IMG/VR virus record: IMGVR_UViG_3300035689_000037
Coordinates: 1 to 39,625 of that record
Origin: a virus
Length of the DNA: 39,625 nucleotides
Direction: 5' to 3' (one strand)
The position numbers were made by a program, and so were the translations under genes. Shown piece by piece: positions 17,622 to 25,314 of the stretch (positions are counted from its first letter, which is position 1; the number at the start of each line of letters is the position of its first letter). The notes under the pieces were generated by a model. The model worked only from the letters and a program-made list of their open reading frames with translations. It did not search any database and was not told the origin of the DNA.

Positions 17622-17783
17622 ATGAGCAAACCTCAAATAACAAATGAACAACTTAATTTAGCAATTTACTTATTACGCAAGCGAATGCATGCGCCGATAG
17701 ATCTTTTAAAGTATTGGGCTGTTGCTGGACCATGTGTAGAAGATCATCCTTCATTAGAAGATTATACCAAAGATTGTGAGTAA
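17622..17783 (+). CDS. Hypothetical 53-aa protein
   Basis: ATG at 17622, 6 nt after TAGGAGT; TAA at 17781-17783. The sequence begins MSKPQITNEQLNLAIYLLRK, with a probable helix, then PIDLLKYWAVAGPCVEDHPSLEDYTKDCE. No family recognised. It is divergent from recA and precedes the promoter region of the late operon. Confidence 0.65.
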   Translation: MSKPQITNEQLNLAIYLLRKRMHAPIDLLKYWAVAGPCVEDHPSLEDYTKDCE

Positions 17784-17799
17784 TGTGCTTGCGTGCAAC

Positions 17800-17912
17800 T
17801 TGACACGTGTGATAAGCTAGCCATGATCCCCCCTTCCCCCCTTCCCCCCTTTACTATATACTTATATATTAAGATATAATACTAATATATAAATATATAC
17901 TTATATAGGCCC
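17800..17912 (+). promoter_or_regulatory. Candidate promoter region of the late operon
   Basis: Holds a consensus-like TTGACA (17800-17805), a threefold CCCCCCTT tract (17828-17851), TATAAT at 17875-17880, the T4-late-like core TATAAATA at 17888-17895, and a direct repeat TATATACTTATATA (17855 and 17894). The next gene starts at 17924 after GAAAGG. Confidence 0.5.
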
Positions 17913-17923
17913 GAAAGGTCGTT

Positions 17924-19345
17924 ATGCAGATATATCAAATTTTTGTACCAGAATTAAACGCAAACGTAAAATTTAAAATATTGTCTACTGAAGATACCTC
18001 TGCATTTTTAGATAGTATTAAAAATAAAAAAAATAAAGATTTGCGCAAAGAAGTTCTACAATTGGTTGTATTCAATTTAAACACCGATGTGGCTTCATCA
18101 CTAGCGATATTGTCTCGCATCGCAGCAGAGCGAGCTTTAGAGGCCATCTACGCAGGATGCATCATGCTTAACCCAGGTCTAGATTTAGATTACTGGATTA
18201 ACATTGCATACTCAACAGCTCCAGTGACTCCAAGTGATCAATATCCCGAAAGCGAATACCTAGATCAAGTAAAAAAGTTTTTAAGAGAAACTAGCAAATC
18301 AAATAAAACTAAGCAAACTAAGATTGTTAGGCCTAGAAAAATGTCACGACAAAAGTTTTTAGGATTAGAAGATTATTTAAAATCTAATGTCATTGGTCAA
18401 GATCAAGCAATAGAAGAAATTGTCGCAGCGCTATCTAGATCTCAAGCTGACCTAAATGATCTCAATAAACCTTTAGGTACATTTTTATTTGCCGGATCTT
18501 CTGGAGTAGGGAAAACACACTTAGCAAACACATTGCATAAGTATTTATTCGACAGTGATGCCCCCATGGTTAGAATTGATTGTGGTGAATTTCAACATAA
18601 GCATGAGAATCAAAAATTAATTGGATCACCCCCAGGTTATGTTGGTCATGATGAAGGTGGCCAGTTAACTAATCAAATTAAAAAGAATCCATATTCAGTT
18701 GTTCTAATAGATGAAGTAGAAAAGGCACATAATGATATTTGGAATACATTCTTAAGAATTTTTGATGAAGGAATTGTTACAGATTCCAAGGGTGAATTAG
18801 TAGATTTTAAAAATACAATTATTATTATGACAACTAATCTTGGTAATGATAAAACAGTAGATAATTTAATTTCAACCGGTCCTGGCTTTAATAGGAATGT
18901 TATTTTTGAAAGAAGAACTAAAGAAATTCCAACCAGATCAATAGTTGAGAAAAATACTAATGAGGCAATTAATAAATACTTTAGACCTGAGTTTTTAAAT
19001 AGAGTGGATAAAATAGTTGTATTTAATCATTTAAGTAGAGAAGACTGTGAAAAGATTGCCGAAATAGAAATGTCGGTTATCGCAGATAAGCTTTCTAGAA
19101 AAGGAATATCCGTTTCCTATACCGATAGGGTTATAAGTGGTTTAATTGACCTGGGAATTGATACTGTCAAAGGCGCAAGAGGGATATCACAGATTAGAAG
19201 AGATGTAATCGAAACACCAATTGCTAAAACAATTGTGTATAGTAACCTTCCAAAAGGTACTATATTTCATATAGATTATTTAAATGATAATTTTGTTTTT
19301 GATTTTCAGAAACCAATTAGAAGAAGTAAATCAAAGGAACAATAA
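17924..19345 (+). CDS. ClpA/ClpB-like AAA+ ATPase with one ring domain and a novel N-terminus (473 aa)
   Basis: ATP-driven protein unfoldase/remodeller. Residues about 150-470 match the second AAA+ domain of Clp/Hsp100: VIGQDQAIEEI (156-166), Walker A GSSGVGKT (191-198), pore loop GYVG (238-241), Walker B VVLIDE (259-264), sensor TTN (303-305), FRPEFLNR with the arginine finger (353-360) and a KGARGI sensor-2 (about 416). No ClpP-binding IGF-type loop is obvious. The first 140 residues (KFKILSTEDTSAFLDSI, LRKEVLQLVVF) are not a Clp N-domain and may be a substrate adaptor; they loosely recall small phage tail-assembly proteins. As first gene of the virion operon it is probably an assembly or disassembly machine. 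Confidence 0.9.
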   Translation: MQIYQIFVPELNANVKFKILSTEDTSAFLDSIKNKKNKDLRKEVLQLVVFNLNTDVASSLAILSRIAAERALEAIYAGCIMLNPGLDLDYWINIAYSTAPVTPSDQYPESEYLDQVKKFLRETSKSNKTKQTKIVRPRKMSRQKFLGLEDYLKSNVIGQDQAIEEIVAALSRSQADLNDLNKPLGTFLFAGSSGVGKTHLANTLHKYLFDSDAPMVRIDCGEFQHKHENQKLIGSPPGYVGHDEGGQLTNQIKKNPYSVVLIDEVEKAHNDIWNTFLRIFDEGIVTDSKGELVDFKNTIIIMTTNLGNDKTVDNLISTGPGFNRNVIFERRTKEIPTRSIVEKNTNEAINKYFRPEFLNRVDKIVVFNHLSREDCEKIAEIEMSVIADKLSRKGISVSYTDRVISGLIDLGIDTVKGARGISQIRRDVIETPIAKTIVYSNLPKGTIFHIDYLNDNFVFDFQKPIRRSKSKEQ

Positions 19346-19347
19346 AA

Positions 19348-19566
19348 ATGATAAATCCAATGAAAGCAGCAAGAGACGCAAAGTTAACCTCAAAAATGGT
19401 TGCCGGAGGCAAAAGGGTTGGAAGCTATGCGATGGCCCATAAAGGTAGATCAATAGTCGCCGGATCAGCGGCATTAGGTGGCATTGGCTACATGGGTAGA
19501 GGTAGGTCTGGCAGAGGTGTAGACAAGATGCCCGGTGGCAGACCAACTGGAATTTACAAGTACTAA
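19348..19566 (+). CDS. Small basic Gly-rich protein (72 aa)
   Basis: Starts 3 nt after the ATPase stop (MINPMKAARDAKLTSKMVAG). It has many Lys/Arg/Gly and a short hydrophobic stretch (SIVAGSAALGGIGYMG), with RGRSGRGVDKMPGGRP after it. Likely a minor virion protein or DNA/membrane-contacting peptide by composition and position; no family recognised. Confidence 0.7.
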   Translation: MINPMKAARDAKLTSKMVAGGKRVGSYAMAHKGRSIVAGSAALGGIGYMGRGRSGRGVDKMPGGRPTGIYKY

Positions 19567-19583
19567 TAAGGTAGGTTGATTTA

Positions 19584-19898
19584 ATGTTTGGCAAATATGG
19601 AGCAAAAGGCATGATGGCCTCACTAGGGCAAATGGTTTCTAGTCCATCTAAAATAAAATCACATGTCCTTTCAAATAGAAGTGCGTATGGAATAGCGGGA
19701 AAAGGGGCATCTAAAAAAGATGCAGCAAAAGCTTTTCAATCCGCCTATCAAACAAGAGCTAGACAAGTTGGTAGACGTGCTGCAGTTGCAGCGCCACTTG
19801 TTGCAGCGCCATTTGCTATGAGACCAAACGCTAATGAATCTAGAACTTCATATAGAGGTCCAACGCAAACAGGTAGAGGTATAGGAAGATTCTCATAA
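19584..19898 (+). CDS. Small basic Ala/Gly-rich protein (104 aa)
   Basis: ATG at 19584 after AAGGTAGGTTGATTTA. It is related in style to its neighbour, with basic helix-forming segments (SKKDAAKAFQSAYQTRARQVGRRA), a short hydrophobic patch (AVAAPLVAAPFAM) and a Gly/Arg tail (RGPTQTGRGIGRFS). Probably a small virion component; no family recognised. Confidence 0.7.
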   Translation: MFGKYGAKGMMASLGQMVSSPSKIKSHVLSNRSAYGIAGKGASKKDAAKAFQSAYQTRARQVGRRAAVAAPLVAAPFAMRPNANESRTSYRGPTQTGRGIGRFS

Positions 19899-19921
19899 AC
19901 TTATGAAAGATGTGATATGTA

Positions 19922-20335
19922 ATGGAAGATTGGAAAAAATATATAGATTCAAATGGAGATTTTCAATTAGCTAATTTTTTATACAAAAGTGTAAATGAAT
20001 TGATGAAACACTCTTTGGATATGGGAACTTTATTATCAAGTGATCCACAGAAATTGCGAGCCTATAAAGAGCAGACAAAAAAGCTATTTAAATCAAAATG
20101 GTTCGATATTGCACAGAGCTTAGAATTTTTTGACATCATAGAAAAATGCGTGTGTCACTCAGAGCAACAAGAACAGTACTGCGACATATGCAAAGGTGCT
20201 CGTTATAGAGTCTGCTCATATCTAACAGCAGATGAGGTTAAAGAAGTTGGAATTTTTTACGGCGCACAACGCAACACGGAATTGGCAGACAAACTTCAAA
20301 AAGGTTTAATGAAAGTTTTGGATGAACTGTCCTAG
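19922..20335 (+). CDS. Hypothetical helical protein with Cys cluster (137 aa)
   Basis: ATG at 19922 (MEDWKKYIDSNGDFQLANFL). Helical N-terminal half, then CVCHSEQQEQYCDICKGARYRVCS, five Cys in about 25 residues that could bind zinc, then a C-terminal helix. The stop overlaps the start of the 56-aa gene at 20322, so translation is coupled. Confidence 0.78.
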   Translation: MEDWKKYIDSNGDFQLANFLYKSVNELMKHSLDMGTLLSSDPQKLRAYKEQTKKLFKSKWFDIAQSLEFFDIIEKCVCHSEQQEQYCDICKGARYRVCSYLTADEVKEVGIFYGAQRNTELADKLQKGLMKVLDELS

Positions 20336-20492
20336 ATGTGATAAGCAAACAGAAATAGTCAGTGAATATTTTGACTTTAAACTGGATTGTTTATGCAGAG
20401 ACAACTACTGCTCCTATTGCAAAAGTGTTACAATACAAAAGTTTTATTCCGACAGCTCCTACAGTACCGAATGGATAGATTTAAATGACTAA
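20322..20492 (+). CDS. Zinc-ribbon miniprotein (56 aa) overlapping both neighbours
   Basis: ATG at 20322 overlaps the upstream gene by 14 nt, and its TAA (20490-20492) overlaps the start of the next gene at 20485 by 8 nt. MNCPRCDKQTEIVSEYFDF has CPRC at residues 3-6, then CLC and CSYC about 20-30 residues on, a compact zinc ribbon. It is easily missed because of its length, but fits the tight overlap style of this operon and leaves no gap between 20335 and 20485. Confidence 0.75.
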   Translation: MNCPRCDKQTEIVSEYFDFKLDCLCRDNYCSYCKSVTIQKFYSDSSYSTEWIDLND

Positions 20493-21204
20493 TATTGAAA
20501 AAACAAAATTTTTAAAAGAATTTGAGTCACTAAGACCAGATTTATTTTTTCCAGAAAGCTGGTCCACAGAACAAAGGGAACAAGCAGTTAATTTAATAAG
20601 GCCACAAAAAACTAGAACGTCTATGTTTTCATCAATTCCCATGAATTGCGAAGGCTCTAAATGTATATTTGCTTCGACATGTCCTTTGTATCAGGAAAAT
20701 TTAGCGCCAAGAGGAAATCCATGTCCAATTGAAATGTCAATTGTTGCACAATTTACAACAGAATATATGGAGCAGTTGGATGTTCACCCAGATAATCTAG
20801 TTGAAGTTTCTATGGTTAGAGATCTTGTTGATCAAGAAGTTCAATACATACGTAAAACTAAACTGCTGGCTAAGGAACATTTTGTTCAAGAAAATATTAT
20901 TGGAATTGACAAAGATGGAAATCCTATTCTTAAAAAAGAACTGCACTTAGCTGTTGAATTAGAGGATAAGCTTCATAAAAGAAGAAAAGATTTAAGAAAT
21001 CAACTACTAGCAACTCGAGAAGCAAAAGCAAAAGTTGGACAAACTCAACTTGATACCGCGCAAGCAATATCAGATATTATTCATAAAGTTCAGTCTATAG
21101 AAATTGAAAGAGAAAAGCTTATTAAAAAGAAGCTTGGAACCTACGATAAAGATGATTATATAGAAATTATCGACACAGAGGAAGAGATAGTGGATAATGG
21201 CTAG
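20485..21204 (+). CDS. Hypothetical protein with four-Cys motif and coiled coil (239 aa)
   Basis: ATG at 20485. Residues about 54-82 contain C-x4-C-x5-C and a later C (CEGSKCIFASTCPL, then GNPCPIE), likely a metal site. Residues about 120-225 form charged helices (ELEDKLHKRRKDLRNQLLATREAKAK, VQSIEIEREKLIKKKL) consistent with a coiled coil. Position a few genes ahead of terL and the helical build would allow a small-terminase or assembly role, but I cannot show a DNA-binding motif. Confidence 0.75.
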   Translation: MTNIEKTKFLKEFESLRPDLFFPESWSTEQREQAVNLIRPQKTRTSMFSSIPMNCEGSKCIFASTCPLYQENLAPRGNPCPIEMSIVAQFTTEYMEQLDVHPDNLVEVSMVRDLVDQEVQYIRKTKLLAKEHFVQENIIGIDKDGNPILKKELHLAVELEDKLHKRRKDLRNQLLATREAKAKVGQTQLDTAQAISDIIHKVQSIEIEREKLIKKKLGTYDKDDYIEIIDTEEEIVDNG

Positions 21205-24200
21205 TAATAGGCAAAGGCTAATAAATGCACTGCAGACGCAGGGTCTAATTACTGCAAAAGGTGGACTTAAAGCTTTTGAAAAACCTGGTCCTAAAATCAA
21301 TTTGTTTTTCCAACAAGGGTCAATAGCTCATAAAGATTTAGTTGATATTTTTGGAGCACCTGAAGATTTTCTAAATAGAATGTCAGATTGGCAAAAAAAA
21401 GCAGAACAAGCAATGGCTACCCAATTAAGAGTTAGAGGAAATCAAAATGTAAATGCAAGGCTTCTTGCAAGAAGAAGCTCTATGAATTTAAATATGTTTA
21501 ATAAAAAAACTGCGGATGAACTATATGAAAGCTATGTAAATGACGTATTGAGAATACCTCAACTCTTGAAAAAAGTTGGAGCTCCAGCTGTAGAATTACC
21601 ATCAGGTAACTTGTATAGAAGCGCCTTTAAATTCATGGTAGAACAAACTGGTCCATATCATCCAGCTAGAGAAATTCTAAATTCAATGATAATAAACTTT
21701 AATCCAAGTAGAGTTGGAATGAAATCAATTAATATTTCTAGATCAAATATTCTAACTCATAAAACCCTAAAAAGAATGTTTGAAGAATCTGCACAAAAAC
21801 CATCAGGAAATATTTTTGGATCCCTTTCAGCTGGTCAAAAAATAATTACTTTTGACGTTGAAACAACTGGAGTTTTTGAAGGATCTCAAGTTAGATCAAT
21901 GTCAGCCTCTATGATGACAGTAGACGCAAGTGGTAAATTAGTTGCGCCAGACTCTAGTCAAACTAGAAACTTATTTATGGCATCAAAACAGTTATCAGGT
22001 ATGACTGTATCTGACACTAATAACGGTCTAGTAAGTATGAATAAATTTTTAGCACAAATAGAAAATGATGGAAAAACATCTATTGATATGGCTGATGGTG
22101 GAAAAAAATTTTTAGATGAAGCAGAAAAATTCATACAAGAGCTATTGTCTGCAGACAGGCTAGTCGCACATAACGCATCATTCGACATAACAAAAATGAC
22201 AGAGACAATAGAGGCACAAAGTGCCTTTGGATCACACAAAGGTGTTCAATCTGCACTTAATCAATTGTATAGAAAAATAGATAAAGGAAACTATTTAGTC
22301 GATACATTAGGTGAAGCAAGAAGCTATCTGCAGAATCAAGTAGAACAGATAATACAAAGTTCTACAGCTACAAATGTAATACAGAAATCAAATCAATATG
22401 TTACATCTTTATACTCGCAAGAGATTTTATCCACAGTACATAAGGGTGGATCAGCTGCATACGCTAGCGTAGAAAATATCGCATTAAATACAAATTTATT
22501 TGAATTAATAGAAAATGAAGGAAAAGCAGCTGAATTATTCAAGGATATTCAAAAAGGTTCTCACGTAGCAAAAGTTGACACATTACTGCAGTCATATATA
22601 GCTAAATATATACATGAAGATAAATTAAAAATATCTCAATTAGCCCAAGAGCCTATTAATGATTTTGGTAGATTTGCTAGAGCTAAAATATTTCAGTCTC
22701 AAGCAATTACCCCAACAACAACAATCGCTGATGTACAGCATATGTCTGATACTGTCTTTAAAAATGTTGATCCAAAAAAAGTTACACTTAGCATTAGCGA
22801 TCAGCTAGCAAATAAATATTCTGGCAAAGTTGGTCCAGGCATACTTTCATACATATCACAACCTACAGATCTTGAAACTACAATGATGCCTTCTCAAAAA
22901 TTCCAAGGTGAGGGATATTATCTCTTAAATAATATCAATCAAACTGGACAACAAGCAGCTAATCAATTCACATTTACAAAAGTTGGAGATTCAGAAGCTT
23001 CTTCTATGATTGAAGATGTATTAAGAATGGCTAGATCTGGAGATCAAGGCGCAGTAACACCAATAAATATTGGTGGCGTAGTACAGAAAATTAATTTAGA
23101 AGCGTCATCCATAATTGGTACAGGATGGAATTATTCTCAAGCTTCAGCGGTAAATGAACTTGAACACATCGGTGCATTAAAAATTGGTAAGGCAACTAAG
23201 GCAACGGACATGCAGATAATAGATGCATTTTCTAGTGTATTTAAAGAGTTAGGTTCTGGTCTAGATCCTGTAGATCAAATGCGCTATGCAGCTGGTCAAG
23301 ATGTCTTAGGCTCTCCATTTGAAGCCGGAATGGCTAATTATGGATTAGACGTAGCTAAAGGAATAGCTAAAAACTTTGCTGCAATAGGCGATCCATTCGC
23401 ATATATGTCAATGACTGATAGAGTATTTTCAAGCGTTGCTGCAGAAGCAACTACTGGTATAGCAAAAGCTGCGAACATTGCTGGAGCTAGAGCGGGATAC
23501 GAATTGTCAGACATCGCTTTTACGGCTACGCCAAAATTAACTTCTGCTCTTGGTATTCAGGTTTATGAAGCTTCTCAAACTGCAAGAATATTAGACTTTG
23601 GTGTAGAAGAAACTAATATATCAAAGATGCAACTACCAAAATTAATAGCAGAACAAGCTCTAGAAAGGGTAAGTTCTGCTATGGGTATAACTACAGATGG
23701 AATGGAAGTCAGTTTATCTTTTGCCGATACACAAAAAAATGGCCTAGTCGCGAACGTAGTATGGGATGCTAATAGTCAATTAGGTAAAGATGGTTCTAAA
23801 AGATTGGCAGAAGAAATATTTAATATTATGTCAGATGGAGACGAAGTTGCGTCCATAATGGATAAAGATTTGCAAGATCTTGATCAGTCAGTAAGAACTC
23901 AGGTAACTGGTCTATCAAGAATAGCTAGTGAAGGTGGAATAAAAAAACAAGAAGCTCTTGAGGCAATAGAAAGATCACTTCTTGATGAAGGTGGGGGGTT
24001 AATTATTGGCGGCGCCAGGGGAGAAGCAGCACAAGCTCTAGAGGCAGGATTACAAAGAACTGGAATGGAAACCGGAACCGACGTATTCTTACAAGAAAGA
24101 AAAGGCACAGTACTAAAATCTGGACTTCAAGAAGACTTTTTTGCAGTAGGACCTCAAGTAAGTAAGAAAACTACTAGTGCAGTTGATTCTGCAAAGACGG

Positions 24201-24694
24201 CAGCAGCACAGGCTACTCGAGTAGTGACAGATCCAAATGGCAAACAAACATCTAACGCCATACAAGTAGCTAATATTTTAACGGAAAAAATAAATGAGTC
24301 TCCGGGCAATAAAAGACTTTTAATTGGAAGATTAAACCGAGCAAAAGCCGGAAAAGAAGCAAATAAAATGCTTGACTTTTATAATTTTCACAAACCAAAA
24401 GTTGGTATAGCTTTAGCTGGATTAGCATTAACTGGAATTGGTTACTATATATCTAAGAAGCATAGAGAAAGACAATTATACGACGAAACTCTTCAATCTC
24501 AACCAACAGAGGCTGCTCGTCAATATGATTCAAATATGGAATCAAAAATGGCGCCACCAAAAATGAGTTTAAACTCACTTCGAAGAGATCCATTATCAAC
24601 AGCTGGAGTTGTTGGAAATTTAGATAGAGCAAAAATAGGACACACAAGAATGGGATCAAGAAAAGACAATCACCTATTTAGAGGAGCCATGTAA
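21197..24694 (+). CDS. Large protein with embedded DEDDh exonuclease and C-terminal membrane helix (1165 aa)
   Basis: Residues about 215-470 contain a complete DnaQ-type 3'-5' exonuclease: ExoI FDVETTG (219-225; D220, E222), ExoII HNASFD (325-330; D330) and ExoIII HVAKVD (456-461; H456, D461), so all five DEDDh residues are present. The flanks (1-210 and 480-1080) match nothing I recognise; they are helical and Ser/Ala/Gln-rich, like a virion scaffold or internal protein. Near the C-terminus (about 1080-1100, VGIALAGLALTGIGYYI) lies one hydrophobic helix followed by KKHRER. Overlaps the previous gene by 8 nt. Lying between assembly genes and terL, it may be carried in the virion and injected; that is inference. 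Confidence 0.82.
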   Translation: MASNRQRLINALQTQGLITAKGGLKAFEKPGPKINLFFQQGSIAHKDLVDIFGAPEDFLNRMSDWQKKAEQAMATQLRVRGNQNVNARLLARRSSMNLNMFNKKTADELYESYVNDVLRIPQLLKKVGAPAVELPSGNLYRSAFKFMVEQTGPYHPAREILNSMIINFNPSRVGMKSINISRSNILTHKTLKRMFEESAQKPSGNIFGSLSAGQKIITFDVETTGVFEGSQVRSMSASMMTVDASGKLVAPDSSQTRNLFMASKQLSGMTVSDTNNGLVSMNKFLAQIENDGKTSIDMADGGKKFLDEAEKFIQELLSADRLVAHNASFDITKMTETIEAQSAFGSHKGVQSALNQLYRKIDKGNYLVDTLGEARSYLQNQVEQIIQSSTATNVIQKSNQYVTSLYSQEILSTVHKGGSAAYASVENIALNTNLFELIENEGKAAELFKDIQKGSHVAKVDTLLQSYIAKYIHEDKLKISQLAQEPINDFGRFARAKIFQSQAITPTTTIADVQHMSDTVFKNVDPKKVTLSISDQLANKYSGKVGPGILSYISQPTDLETTMMPSQKFQGEGYYLLNNINQTGQQAANQFTFTKVGDSEASSMIEDVLRMARSGDQGAVTPINIGGVVQKINLEASSIIGTGWNYSQASAVNELEHIGALKIGKATKATDMQIIDAFSSVFKELGSGLDPVDQMRYAAGQDVLGSPFEAGMANYGLDVAKGIAKNFAAIGDPFAYMSMTDRVFSSVAAEATTGIAKAANIAGARAGYELSDIAFTATPKLTSALGIQVYEASQTARILDFGVEETNISKMQLPKLIAEQALERVSSAMGITTDGMEVSLSFADTQKNGLVANVVWDANSQLGKDGSKRLAEEIFNIMSDGDEVASIMDKDLQDLDQSVRTQVTGLSRIASEGGIKKQEALEAIERSLLDEGGGLIIGGARGEAAQALEAGLQRTGMETGTDVFLQERKGTVLKSGLQEDFFAVGPQVSKKTTSAVDSAKTAAAQATRVVTDPNGKQTSNAIQVANILTEKINESPGNKRLLIGRLNRAKAGKEANKMLDFYNFHKPKVGIALAGLALTGIGYYISKKHRERQLYDETLQSQPTEAARQYDSNMESKMAPPKMSLNSLRRDPLSTAGVVGNLDRAKIGHTRMGSRKDNHLFRGAM

Positions 24695-25314
24695 TGCCAC
24701 TGTTAAAGTATGGAAAAAAAGCAATTAAATCTACCGGACAGTTTATGGGTAGGAGAGCAGCTAATTTTGGAAACAGCACTACAGGAGCAGCTGCAGTAAT
24801 GATAGGCGCTGGAGTACTAGGCATGGCAAATGCAGCAGGGCCTGAAGCCGTGGATTTTGCAATGGAAGGCGCATTTGGCGACGAAAATGCAGATAGATAT
24901 TTTACAGGAATGGATTTATCTGCAAGGACTTTAGTTGGACAAGCTACTGGAGGAATTCTTGGTAGTGCAATTCAAAGTACTGATCCTTTACAAAATTATA
25001 TGATTAATCCAGTAGCTCCAAGTCCAATGGCATCTGGTATTGGCGGTTCTCTAACTGGAGCGCTTTTGGGTGGAGCAATAGGTGGTGCTAAAAAGGGATT
25101 TAAAGGTGGAGCTTTAGGTGCAACATTAGGCATGTTAGCTGGAGGCATAGCTGGTGGATCTTCTGCTGCAGCAGCACCATTAGGTTACATGAGACAAAAC
25201 AGAGAGTTTTTTAGTCAGTCACCATATTCTCCCCTAGGTAATACACAGGCATCAGCATTAAATGCAACTGGCGACATAGTGCTAGGAATGCATAATTCAA
25301 GAAGAGGATACTAA
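24694..25314 (+). CDS. Gly/Ala-rich protein with hydrophobic segments (206 aa)
   Basis: ATG at 24694 overlaps the previous stop (TAATG). Hydrophobic glycine-rich stretches (AAVMIGAGVLGMANAAG; GIGGSLTGALLGGAIGGAKKG; GALGATLGMLAGGIAGGSSAAAAPLG) with GxxxG spacing resemble glycine-zipper membrane segments of phage ejection and pore-forming proteins. Together with its two neighbours it forms a set of membrane-prone virion proteins. No family recognised. Confidence 0.78.
   Translation: MPLLKYGKKAIKSTGQFMGRRAANFGNSTTGAAAVMIGAGVLGMANAAGPEAVDFAMEGAFGDENADRYFTGMDLSARTLVGQATGGILGSAIQSTDPLQNYMINPVAPSPMASGIGGSLTGALLGGAIGGAKKGFKGGALGATLGMLAGGIAGGSSAAAAPLGYMRQNREFFSQSPYSPLGNTQASALNATGDIVLGMHNSRRGY

Noticed and set aside
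17888-17895. Firm call of a T4-type late promoter
   Set aside because: TATAAATA is expected several times by chance in DNA this AT-rich; kept only as part of a candidate promoter region.
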